Assembly: GCA_015075165.1 (NCBI GenBank)
Contig: JABTUY010000001.1
Coordinates: forward strand, 992,001 to 1,056,000
DNA: 64,000 bases
Reading direction: 5' to 3'
Source: Ideonella sp.
GTDB taxonomy: Bacteria > Pseudomonadota > Gammaproteobacteria > Burkholderiales > Burkholderiaceae_C
The notes under the pieces are model-generated. The model saw only the letters and a program-made list of their open reading frames with translations, was not told the origin of the DNA and did no database searches. Numbering within the stretch: the stretch's first letter is position 1; every line of letters begins with the position of its first letter. Position numbers and translations under genes: made by a program. Of the stretch, positions 24,801 through 32,003 are shown one piece after another.

Positions 24801-25673
24801 TCAGTTGTCGAGCATTTTCATCGCCTGGACCATGCTGGTGCGCATGCGGCCGATCGAACGCGCGAGCACGCCGATTTCATCACGCGAGGTGCGCTTGAAC
24901 TCGGGGATCTCGAGCTCGCCCAGGCTCACCCGGTCGGCGAACTTCGACAGGTGGGTCACCGGCCGGATCACCAGCATCCACAGCATCAGGTTGAGCACGA
25001 TGCCGATCACGACGAAGACGACGCCGGTGGAGGTCATGAACAGCTTGAAGGCCTGCTCGGCACGGTCCAGCGGCACCTGCGTCGGCACCGAGATGATCTG
25101 CGCGCCCACCACCTCGTTGAGCTGCCAGCCGAAGCCGTTGGCCTGGCCGTAGCGCTCGATCAGCGTCGGCGGCGCCGCATCGATCGTGCTGTGGCATTGC
25201 AGGCAACTGGGCGCGCCGACGCGCAGCGGCCGCGCCACGTAGAACGAGCGCCCGGTGGGCGTGTCGCGGTCGCCGACGATCTCCTTGCTGTCCTTGTTGT
25301 TGCGGAACTGGTTGACGATGTCGGTCTCCCAGTCGACCGCGCGGTTGCGCGGGTTGGTCGGGTTGAGCACCGCCTCCTTGTAGGAGTACTCGTTGTGCTG
25401 GGCGCGCAGACCGTTGAACACCTCGGTGGCCGAGAACGCCGGCACCGTCTGCGGCAGGAAGGTGTACTTCATCTGCGTCTGCAGCAGCGGCGCCACCTGG
25501 CCCGAGGTGTAGCTGCGGGTGGCAATGGCCGCGTCCATCAGCAGCCGCGCGCTCTGTGCGATCTCGTCGCGCGCGTTGCGCTCCAGCAGCGTCCACGACA
25601 CGCGGGCGATCGCCGCCAGGCCGGCGACGAAGATCAGCAGGAAGATCAGGTTGAACTTCAGCAGCAGTCTCAT
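24801..25673 (-). CDS. DUF3365 (Tll0287-like) c-heme membrane sensor with HAMP region
   Basis: A 290-residue membrane protein: helix 1 (LIFLLIFVAGLAAIARV, about 9-26), a periplasmic DUF3365 domain with a c-type heme motif CLQCH (157-161) in a typical SCLQCH context, helix 2 (LFMTSTGVVFVVIGIVLNLMLWMLV, about 212-237) and a HAMP-like cytoplasmic segment (RPVTHLSKFADRVSLGELE...). No kinase or methyl-accepting output domain follows, so its signal must pass to a partner, most simply the kinase whose gene begins 23 bases downstream. It would sense redox state or a gas ligand. GGAGAC precedes the ATG. Confidence 0.85.
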   Translation of the reverse strand: MRLLLKFNLIFLLIFVAGLAAIARVSWTLLERNARDEIAQSARLLMDAAIATRSYTSGQVAPLLQTQMKYTFLPQTVPAFSATEVFNGLRAQHNEYSYKEAVLNPTNPRNRAVDWETDIVNQFRNNKDSKEIVGDRDTPTGRSFYVARPLRVGAPSCLQCHSTIDAAPPTLIERYGQANGFGWQLNEVVGAQIISVPTQVPLDRAEQAFKLFMTSTGVVFVVIGIVLNLMLWMLVIRPVTHLSKFADRVSLGELEIPEFKRTSRDEIGVLARSIGRMRTSMVQAMKMLDN

Positions 25674-25704
25674 GATGGGTCTCCGGCAGGCGGGCTCGAA
25701 CGGG

Positions 25705-26601
25705 TCAGCGTTTGGCGGTGGTGGTGGCGGCCCTGAATGCGCCCGATGCGGCGCTGGCTACGGGCTTGGGCAAGTACTTCTCGGGGAACAGGACCGGGTC
25801 CCACTCGGGGTGCGAGCGCAGGCCGGCCACCAGCCCACGGCGGAACTCGGCCTCGCGTGCCCTGACGCGCCAGCGCTCGACGAACTGGCGCCGGAACGGC
25901 GATTCGGTGCCGAGCCAGAGCGCGACATCGGCATAGCTGAAATCGGGCGCCGCGCGCGCGGCCACCTCGCGGCCGCGGAAGCGCTCGGCGCGCTGCGGCA
26001 GCGAATCGCGGAACGCACGCGGCATCTCGGCCACGAACGCCGGCGGCGTGGCCGGCGTGATCGTGCCGCGCACCCCGGCCGGGCGGCGGTAGGTCTGGCC
26101 CTGGCGCACGCCCACCGGCGTGCCGGCCGGCCGCTCGAGCAGCTTGAGGTCGCCGCGCTCGGCGAACAGCACGGCCTCGGCGGGTTTGAGTTGCATCGTC
26201 ACCACGCCGGGCAACAGGCCGATCTCGATCAGCGGCGAGCGCAGCTCGAACGCGCGCACGTTGCCCTCGCTGCGCGCGTTGGTCAGCTTGAACCAGCCGG
26301 TCAGTGCGTACACCGTGTGCTCGAGCTTGTAGCGCAGCGGGCCGCCGATCATCGCCTTCGATCTCGGACCCATCTCGAGCACCGTGTGCTCCACCAACTC
26401 GATCTGGCTGAAGGTCTGGTCGCCGGTCTCGACGATGTCGCCCTGCAGCAGCCGCACGCCTTCGGCCGCCCGCAGACGCGCGGCGCCGCGCACGATCAGC
26501 GCGTCGCCATCGAGAATGGTGACGGTGCCCACCACATCGGCGGCGACAGCGCCGCCGGCAACGAACCACATGGCCCCGAGCAGGGCCAGCCCCCTCAGCA
26601 T
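25705..26601 (-). CDS. FecR-domain periplasmic protein, first gene of the - strand operon
   Basis: A 298-residue exported protein: Sec signal (MLRGLALLGAMWFVAGGAVAA, about 21 residues), a FecR-like beta domain (VVGTVTILDGDALIVRGA, LLQGDIVETGDQTFSQIEL, TVLEMGPRSKAMI) and a basic, aromatic C-terminus (WRVRAREAEFRRG, WDPVLFPEKYLP). It lacks the N-terminal cytoplasmic anti-sigma part and membrane helix of classical FecR, so it is more likely an envelope protein than a sigma regulator. ATG 26601 is fixed by a perfect GGAGGT six bases upstream and a promoter at 26658-26687. The twelve genes down to 6400 follow with short gaps or overlaps. Confidence 0.85.
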   Translation of the reverse strand: MLRGLALLGAMWFVAGGAVAADVVGTVTILDGDALIVRGAARLRAAEGVRLLQGDIVETGDQTFSQIELVEHTVLEMGPRSKAMIGGPLRYKLEHTVYALTGWFKLTNARSEGNVRAFELRSPLIEIGLLPGVVTMQLKPAEAVLFAERGDLKLLERPAGTPVGVRQGQTYRRPAGVRGTITPATPPAFVAEMPRAFRDSLPQRAERFRGREVAARAAPDFSYADVALWLGTESPFRRQFVERWRVRAREAEFRRGLVAGLRSHPEWDPVLFPEKYLPKPVASAASGAFRAATTTAKR

Positions 26602-26657
26602 GCATGGACCTCCGGCGTGAACCACAGGCGCAGGAGTGCGCGTGCGTTGTGTTTCAC

Positions 26658-26687
26658 AATCTAGGCGGTGCGTTCAATGAGTGTCAA
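26658..26687 (-). promoter_or_regulatory. Predicted sigma-70 promoter of the fecR-to-exporter operon
   Basis: On the - strand TTGACA (complement of 26682-26687, 6 of 6 matches), an 18-base spacer and TAGATT (complement of 26658-26663, 4 of 6) place transcription start near 26650, about 50 bases before the fecR ATG. The local A/T content is clearly higher than its surroundings. The 290-bp divergent gap (26602-26891) contains no gene; no equally good promoter was seen for TagH on the + strand. Confidence 0.6.
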
Positions 26688-26891
26688 TCCTGCTAAAGGG
26701 AGAAGCCAACCGGGTTGCTCCCATGCGGACCCCCCTAGGGTGTCGCGTGCGCCCACGGCGTGGCCGCGTCGATCGTCTGCCGCGCATGGCCGCTCGTGCC
26801 TCGGCGGCGTGCCCGTGCGTGCGCGCCCGCAGCGTGGCACGCGCCGCGCACCTTGCGGTGCACCGGCGTGTGGCGGACACACGGGCCGCCG

Positions 26892-28115
26892 ATGATCGGC
26901 ATCCAGGTCACCGCCTGGCCAGATCACTTGGCGGCCGCTCCGGCCACCGCATGGTTCGACAGCACCGGCGGCGACATCGGCCGTGGCGCCGATTGCACGC
27001 TGGCGCTGCCCGACCCCGAGCGGCACCTGTCGCGCAAGCACGCGCGGGTGATCGAGCGTGGCGGGCGCTTCTACCTGCGGCTGCTGTCGGCTGGCATGCC
27101 GGTCACGCTCGACGGCGTGGCGCTGCCGGTGGGACAAGACACCCCGCTGGACGCCGGGATGCGCCTGGCGCTGGGCGGCTACGAGCTGCAGGTGCTCGAC
27201 GAACCGGAGTCGCTGGGGTCATCGCAGACTGCGCTCGCCGAGCCCGCACTGACGGTCGACCTGTTGATCGGCGGCACCGATGGGCCAGCGGCGCCCACGC
27301 CGGCACCCACACCTTCACCTGCACCTTCACCTGCACCTTCACCTGCACCTTCACCTGCACCGGCCCCTGTTCCCGCACCGCCACCCGCACCGCCGCCGGT
27401 GCCAGCGCCGCCGCCACCGCCCGCTGTCGCGGCTGTACCGCCGCCGGCCAAGGCGGCGCCGCAACCGTGGCTCGGTGCGGTGACGCCGATCGCAGCGCCG
27501 CCGGCGCTGGCGGGCGCCGACCCTGACGCCGCCGCGGCGCTGGCCCACGGGCTCGGGCTCGCGAGCGCCAGCGGCCTCGACGTCGAGCGCATGCAGCGCG
27601 TCGGCGCACTGCTGCGTGCGATGACGCAGGGCACGCTCGAGTTGCTGACCGCACGCATGGTCGCCAAGCGCGAGCTTGGCGCTGCCGCGACGCAGCTGCG
27701 CACGCGCGAGAACAACCCGCTGAAATTCTCGCCCGATGTCGAGACCGCACTCGCCCACCTGCTCGGCCCGGCCGAGCGCGGCTTCCTCGCGCCGGAAGCT
27801 GCGGTGCAGGAGGCGTTCGACGACCTGCGCGCGCACCAGGTGGCGTTGCTGGCCGGCATGCGTGCCGCGCTCGATGCGGTGATGTCGCGCTTCGATCCGG
27901 CCGCGCTCGAGAGCCGGTTGGCGCCCGGCGGCGCGCTCGATCTGATCCCGACCAACCGGCGCGCCCGGCTGTGGAGCGCGTACGGCGACGAGTACGCGCG
28001 CATCGTCGGCGAGATCGAGGAAGACTTCGACGCCCTGCTCGGTCGCGCCTTTCTGAAGGCCTACCAGGCGCAGTTGCAGGCGCTGGCAGACGACCGCAAG
28101 CCGCCCACACGCTGA
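26892..28115 (+). CDS. tagH: TagH-like FHA-domain type VI secretion-associated protein
   Basis: A 407-residue cytoplasmic protein. An N-terminal FHA domain (about 20-95: GGDIGRGADCTLALPDPERH, LSRKHARV, PVTLDG, PLDAGMRLALGGYEL), a Pro/Ala linker with TPSPAPSPAP repeats (about 136-190), and a C-terminal helical domain like that of type VI TagH/ImpI proteins (MQRVGALLRAMTQGTLELLT, NNPLKFSPDVETALAHLLG, AVQEAFDDLRAHQVALLAGM, DEYARIVGEIEEDFDALLGRAF). It would bind a phosphothreonine target of the kinases. ATG 26892 starts at the FHA domain; no strong ribosome-binding site is visible. First gene of the + strand branch, divergent from fecR. Confidence 0.88.
   Translation: MIGIQVTAWPDHLAAAPATAWFDSTGGDIGRGADCTLALPDPERHLSRKHARVIERGGRFYLRLLSAGMPVTLDGVALPVGQDTPLDAGMRLALGGYELQVLDEPESLGSSQTALAEPALTVDLLIGGTDGPAAPTPAPTPSPAPSPAPSPAPSPAPAPVPAPPPAPPPVPAPPPPPAVAAVPPPAKAAPQPWLGAVTPIAAPPALAGADPDAAAALAHGLGLASASGLDVERMQRVGALLRAMTQGTLELLTARMVAKRELGAAATQLRTRENNPLKFSPDVETALAHLLGPAERGFLAPEAAVQEAFDDLRAHQVALLAGMRAALDAVMSRFDPAALESRLAPGGALDLIPTNRRARLWSAYGDEYARIVGEIEEDFDALLGRAFLKAYQAQLQALADDRKPPTR
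27312..27359 (+). repeat. 12-bp tandem repeat in the tagH linker (4 copies)
   Basis: Four exact copies of CCTTCACCTGCA encode repeated Ser-Pro-Ala-Pro in the FHA linker. The unit is a multiple of three, so copy-number change would alter linker length without a frameshift. Confidence 0.75.
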
Positions 28116-28333
28116 CGCGGCGGGTTCTCCGGCCGCGGCCCGTTGCCGCCTGTCAGACCCCATCCAGCCCCGATCCAGCCCGCCGCCAGCCCCGCCGCCA
28201 GCCCGTTGCCAACCCCGCCGCGCCGGCCGGCAGCGGCCCTCCGCCACCCACCGCGCACGCCGCAAAAGGATTGAACCGATTGCGGCGCTGCGGCAACCCA
28301 TCGGCATTGCACCCCTGCCATCGGAGCTTCACC

Positions 28334-28915
28334 ATGCCACGCATCCTGTCCCTCGTCGCCGTGTTGCTCAGCGCCTGGACGCTCAGCGCCCGCGCCGGCG
28401 ACGTCCTGGTCGTGCGCAGTGCCGGCGACAGCGTCGACCCCGCCGAGGTGGCCCAGATCCTGACCCGCACGCCGGTGAAGATGCGTTCGCTGCGCCTGCT
28501 CGACGATGCCCCCGCCGGCAGCGCGGTGGCCGCCACCGCCGCCGTGGCCGCGGCCGCCGCCGCCGCGCAGGCCGCCGGCCCGTCGGCGCTGTCGCTGCCG
28601 GTGCCGTTCGCGTTCGACTCGGCCGAGATCCTGCCCGGCGCCAAGGCCCAGCTCGACGCGGTGGCCGCCGGCATCCGGTTGCTGCCGGCGACGCAGAAGG
28701 TGGTGATCGAAGGCCACACCGACGCGATCGGCGGCGACGCCTACAACGAGATGCTATCGACACGCCGCGCCGAGTCGGTGCGGCGCTACCTCGCGGCCGT
28801 GCACGGCATCGACGCCGGCCGCCTCGAGGCGGTGGGCAAGGGCAAGGACGACCCGCTGCCGGGCCGCGACCCCAAGGCCGGCGAGAACCGCCGCGTGCAG
28901 TTCCGCGGCGGGTGA
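28334..28915 (+). CDS. OmpA-like peptidoglycan-associated exported protein
   Basis: A 193-residue protein: Sec signal (MPRILSLVAVLLSAWTLSARA), a short region (DVLVVRSAGDSVDPAEVAQILT), an alanine tract (about 65-83) and a C-terminal OmpA domain (about 90-190; PFAFDSAEILPGAKAQLDAV, VVIEGHTDAIGGDAYNEML, STRRAESVRRYL, GENRRVQFRG). It would bind peptidoglycan in the periplasm and might substitute for an envelope anchor of the locus. No lipobox or beta-barrel. ATG 28334 is fixed by the signal peptide and GGAG upstream. The preceding 218-bp gap (28116-28333) carries short CAGCCCCGCCGC-type repeats and no gene. Confidence 0.9.
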   Translation: MPRILSLVAVLLSAWTLSARAGDVLVVRSAGDSVDPAEVAQILTRTPVKMRSLRLLDDAPAGSAVAATAAVAAAAAAAQAAGPSALSLPVPFAFDSAEILPGAKAQLDAVAAGIRLLPATQKVVIEGHTDAIGGDAYNEMLSTRRAESVRRYLAAVHGIDAGRLEAVGKGKDDPLPGRDPKAGENRRVQFRGG

Positions 28916-29023
28916 ACGGCCCTGAAACCGCCGCGCGCCACGCTCGACCCGCATCCACGGCATCGTCGGACCCTGCAGGGTGATTACCATGCGCTCTCTT
29001 CGGACCACTTCGACACGCAGCGG

Positions 29024-29611
29024 ATGGACAACGACCACGTGCTGCGGCTGCTCGGCCGCATCGAGCAACGCGACGAAGGTGCGTTTCGCGAGCTCTACTG
29101 CGCGTTCTCGCGCAAGCTCTACGCCTACGTGCTGAGGCAGCTGTCGGACGACGCCCAGGCCGAGGAAATCGTGTCGGACACCCTGTACGAAGTGTGGAAG
29201 GCGCCGGCGAAGTTTCGCGGCGACTCGCAGTTCTCCACCTGGCTGATCGGCATCGCGCGCAACAAGGTGCTGATGCACTGGCGCGGCCGCAAGCCCGACG
29301 CCGACCACGACGACGTGGCCGACATCGCCGACGAGCTGGCCAGCGACGCGCCCGGCGCGTTCGAGCTGATGGCGCAGTCGCAGCGCAGCGAAGGCGTGCG
29401 CCACTGCGTCGACAAGCTCGGCGCCGACCATCGCGAATGCGTGCACCTGGTGTTCTTCGAGGGCATGGGCCTGGCCGAGGTGGCGCGCATCCAGCAGATT
29501 CCCGAAGGCACCGTGAAGACGCGCCTGTTCCACGCTCGCCAGAAACTCAAGCAATGCCTGCAGCGCATGCTCGCCCGCGAAGGCGTTGCGCCGTTGGGAG
29601 AACCGACATGA
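29024..29611 (+). CDS. ECF sigma factor (RpoE-like)
   Basis: A 195-residue sigma-70 family ECF factor: region 2 (about 15-90; FRELYCAFSRKLYAYVLRQL, DDAQAEEIVSDTLYEVWKAP, FSTWLIGIARNK) and region 4 (about 125-180; HRECVHLVFFEGMGLAEVAR, IPEGTVKTRLFHARQKL). The next gene starts within its stop codon as ATGA, the usual arrangement of ECF sigma and anti-sigma. It probably directs transcription of part of this locus in response to an envelope signal, but no duplicated promoter motif could be confirmed as its target. Confidence 0.93.
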   Translation: MDNDHVLRLLGRIEQRDEGAFRELYCAFSRKLYAYVLRQLSDDAQAEEIVSDTLYEVWKAPAKFRGDSQFSTWLIGIARNKVLMHWRGRKPDADHDDVADIADELASDAPGAFELMAQSQRSEGVRHCVDKLGADHRECVHLVFFEGMGLAEVARIQQIPEGTVKTRLFHARQKLKQCLQRMLAREGVAPLGEPT

Positions 29612-30252
29612 AAAGCAAATTCGACGAACTGCTGCCGTTCTACGCCAACGGTACCCTCGATGAAGCCGACCGCGCCTGGGTCGACGCCTACCTGCGCGAG
29701 CATCCGCAATCGGCCGCCGAACTGCAGTGGTACCGCTCGCTGCAAGACACCCTGCGCCGCGACGCGCCCGCCGTGTCGGCCGAGATCGGGCTGGCGCGCG
29801 TGATGGCAAAGATCCGCGCCGAGAGCGCGCCGCGCCGCGCCGCCGTGCGGCCGGGCCTCGGCGAGCGGCTGCGCGAGTTCTTCGCGTCGATCACGCCGCA
29901 GCCGCTGCTGAAGCCCGCGCTGGCCGGCGCGCTGGCGGTGGTGGTGGTGCAAGGCTTCGTGATCGCCGACCTCGCCGGCACGCGCGTCGACAGCGAGATC
30001 CGCGCCGTCAAGCCCAGCGTGGTCGACGCCGGCCCGTACCTGAAAGTCAACTTCAAGGCCGATGCCCGCGAGGCCGACATCCGCATGCTGCTGGTGGAAA
30101 TCGACGGCTCGCTCGCCGGCGGCCCCGGCCAGCTCGGCGACTGGTACGTGCGCATACCCGAGGCGCGCATCGCCGCCGCGCAGCAGAAGGTGTCGGCCAG
30201 CCCGATCGTCGACGGCGTGGCGCGCGTCGATGCGCTGCCGACGCGGCCCTGA
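29608..30252 (+). CDS. Probable membrane anti-sigma factor
   Basis: A 214-residue protein: N-terminal helical domain (FDELLPFYANGTLDEADRAW, about 1-60) of the anti-sigma type, a single membrane helix (LAGALAVVVVQGFVIADLAG, about 108-128) and a periplasmic domain of about 85 residues (LKVNFKADAREADIRMLLVE). The zinc-binding His-x3-Cys-x2-Cys motif of ZAS proteins is absent. Translation is coupled to the sigma gene (ATGA overlap, GGGAG upstream). Role is inferred from position and topology. Confidence 0.75.
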   Translation: MKSKFDELLPFYANGTLDEADRAWVDAYLREHPQSAAELQWYRSLQDTLRRDAPAVSAEIGLARVMAKIRAESAPRRAAVRPGLGERLREFFASITPQPLLKPALAGALAVVVVQGFVIADLAGTRVDSEIRAVKPSVVDAGPYLKVNFKADAREADIRMLLVEIDGSLAGGPGQLGDWYVRIPEARIAAAQQKVSASPIVDGVARVDALPTRP

Positions 30253-30288
30253 GCGGCGCCGCCCGCCGCAGACACCACGGTGCAGACG

Positions 30289-31125
30289 ATGGATCCGCAG
30301 CGCCGCCGCTGGCTCACCACGCTGACACTCGGCGCGCTGGCGCCGATCTGGGCCGCCACCAGCAGCCGCGCACGCGCGGCCACCGGCTCGCGCCTGGCCC
30401 TGGTGATCGGCAACGCCGACTACAAGGTGGGGGCGCTGAAGAACCCCGCCAACGATGCCCGCGCGATGGCCGATTCGCTGCGCGGCCTGGGCTTCGACGT
30501 CACCTTGCGCGAGAACGCATCGCTGCGCGAGATGCTCGACGCGTTCCAGAAGTTCTCGATCAGCGGCCAGGCGGCCGACGTGCGCGTCGTCTACTACGCC
30601 GGCCACGGCGTGCAGGTGAAGGGCCGCAACTACCTGCTGCCGGTGGACACCGAGATCCACGCCGAAGACGAGATGCCGAGCAAGAGCGCCGACCTCAACG
30701 CGCTGCTCGAGCGGCTGGGCAGCATCAAGCGCGGCATCAACGTGGTGATCCTCGATGCCTGCCGCAACAACCCGTTCTCGGGCCAGCCGCTCGTCGGCCC
30801 CGACGGGCGCGCGCTGCGCTACCGCGGCGCCGCGCCGTCGGGCCTGGCGCCGGCCGATGCGCCGCTGGGCTCGATGGTGGCGTTTGCCACCGCGCCGGGC
30901 GGCGTGGCACTCGACAACCCGAGCGACCGCCACAGCCTGTACACCAAGCACCTGCTCGAGCAGCTGCAATCGCCCGGCCTGCCGGTGGAGCTGCTGTTCA
31001 AGCGCGTGCGACTGGCGGTGGCCCGGGAGACCGGCGGCGTGCAGGTGCCGTGGGAGAGCTCGAGCCTGACCGGCGACTTCTGCTTCCGCACGCTGGCCGG
31101 CGGCGCCTGCAGCGGCGGGCGCTGA
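30289..31125 (+). CDS. Caspase-like (peptidase C14) protein, second copy
   Basis: A 278-residue exported caspase-family protein: N-terminal signal with an RRR cluster (PQRRRWLTTLTLGALAPIW, possibly Tat-type), then a p20-like domain with RLALVIGNADYKVGALKNPA, catalytic His106 in YYAGHG and catalytic Cys158 in DACRNNPF. The C-terminal part (SLYTKHLLEQLQSPGLPVEL, FKRVRLAVARETGGVQVPWE) matches the same region of the protein at 15776, but the large extra domain of that protein is missing. GTG 30280 is an alternative start. It begins 36 bases after the anti-sigma gene, so it is likely in the same operon. Substrate unknown. Confidence 0.87.
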   Translation: MDPQRRRWLTTLTLGALAPIWAATSSRARAATGSRLALVIGNADYKVGALKNPANDARAMADSLRGLGFDVTLRENASLREMLDAFQKFSISGQAADVRVVYYAGHGVQVKGRNYLLPVDTEIHAEDEMPSKSADLNALLERLGSIKRGINVVILDACRNNPFSGQPLVGPDGRALRYRGAAPSGLAPADAPLGSMVAFATAPGGVALDNPSDRHSLYTKHLLEQLQSPGLPVELLFKRVRLAVARETGGVQVPWESSSLTGDFCFRTLAGGACSGGR

Positions 31126-31228
31126 ACCGCCGCGACGATGCTGCCCCGAGCTTAGGGGCAACCCGATCACGGCCGCTGCCGCCGCGGCACAGACTGCCAC
31201 TCCCGATCCACCCGAAGGAGAGACGGTC

Positions 31229-31957
31229 ATGGCGAACTTCGTCCTCGTCCACGGCGCCTGGCATGGCGGCTGGTGCTACCGCGACACCGCCCGCATCCTG
31301 CGCGCCGCCGGCCACACGGTGCACACGCCGACGCACACCGGCGTCGGCGAGCGCTTTCACCAGTCGGCCGAGAACATCACGCTCGAAACCCACATCCGCG
31401 ACGTCTGCGGCTGCATCGAAGCCGAGGAGCTGAGCGACATCGTGCTGTGCGGCCACTCGTACGGCGGCATGGTGATCACCGGCGTCGCCGACCGCATGGC
31501 CGACAAGATCCGCGCGCTGTGCTACCTCGATGCGTTCATCCCCGAGCACGGCGATTCGCTGAACGGGCTGGTCCGCCAGGCGCTGGCGCCGGAGGTGGCG
31601 GCGCAGTTCATCGGAGCCTTCCGCGGCACCGCGCTGGAGGGCCACAGCGGGCTGATGCAGCCGATCCCGGCCGAGGCATTCAACATCGCGCAGGCCAACC
31701 GGGCCTGGGTCGACCGCCGCTGCCGCCCGCAGGCGCTGGCCACGTTCGAATCGCCGGCGCTGCTGACCGGCGCGCACGCCACGGTGCCGAAGAAGCACTA
31801 CATCCTGGCCGACGGCTGGGATCCGAGCCCGTTCCGCCATTTCGCCAACCAGGTCGAAGGCAAGCCCGGCTGGACGCTGGCCAAGCTGCCGTGCAGCCAC
31901 GACGTGATGGTCGACATGCCGAAGGAACTCGCCGCGGCGCTGATCGCACTCGCCTGA
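31229..31957 (+). CDS. Alpha/beta hydrolase (salicylate esterase / hydroxynitrile lyase-like family)
   Basis: A 242-residue cytoplasmic alpha/beta hydrolase: oxyanion-loop VLVHGAWHGGW (5-15), nucleophile elbow GHSYGG (Ser77), and catalytic His near residue 224 in PCSHDVMVDMP. No signal. It resembles the small esterases annotated EstC/MenH-like; the substrate cannot be told. A good GGAG ribosome-binding site precedes the ATG. It is separated from the caspase gene by 103 bases and from the importer by a bidirectional hairpin, so it may not belong to region A. Confidence 0.88.
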   Translation: MANFVLVHGAWHGGWCYRDTARILRAAGHTVHTPTHTGVGERFHQSAENITLETHIRDVCGCIEAEELSDIVLCGHSYGGMVITGVADRMADKIRALCYLDAFIPEHGDSLNGLVRQALAPEVAAQFIGAFRGTALEGHSGLMQPIPAEAFNIAQANRAWVDRRCRPQALATFESPALLTGAHATVPKKHYILADGWDPSPFRHFANQVEGKPGWTLAKLPCSHDVMVDMPKELAAALIALA

Positions 31958-31979
31958 AGATATGCTTGCGGCGTGGGCG

Positions 31980-32000
31980 CGCGGCAGCGCCGCTGCCGCG
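31980..32000. terminator. Bidirectional hairpin between convergent hydrolase and ABC ATPase genes
   Basis: CGCGGCAGC - GCC - GCTGCCGCG, a perfect 9-bp stem in the 46-bp gap between two convergent stop codons. No T-tract. Confidence 0.5.
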
Positions 32001-32003
32001 ACC

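Noticed and set aside
15776-28115. A complete type VI secretion system
   Set aside because: Only TssL, TssM, TagF, TagH and the kinase/phosphatase regulators are present; no sheath, tube, spike, baseplate, TssJ or ClpV gene can be found in the window.
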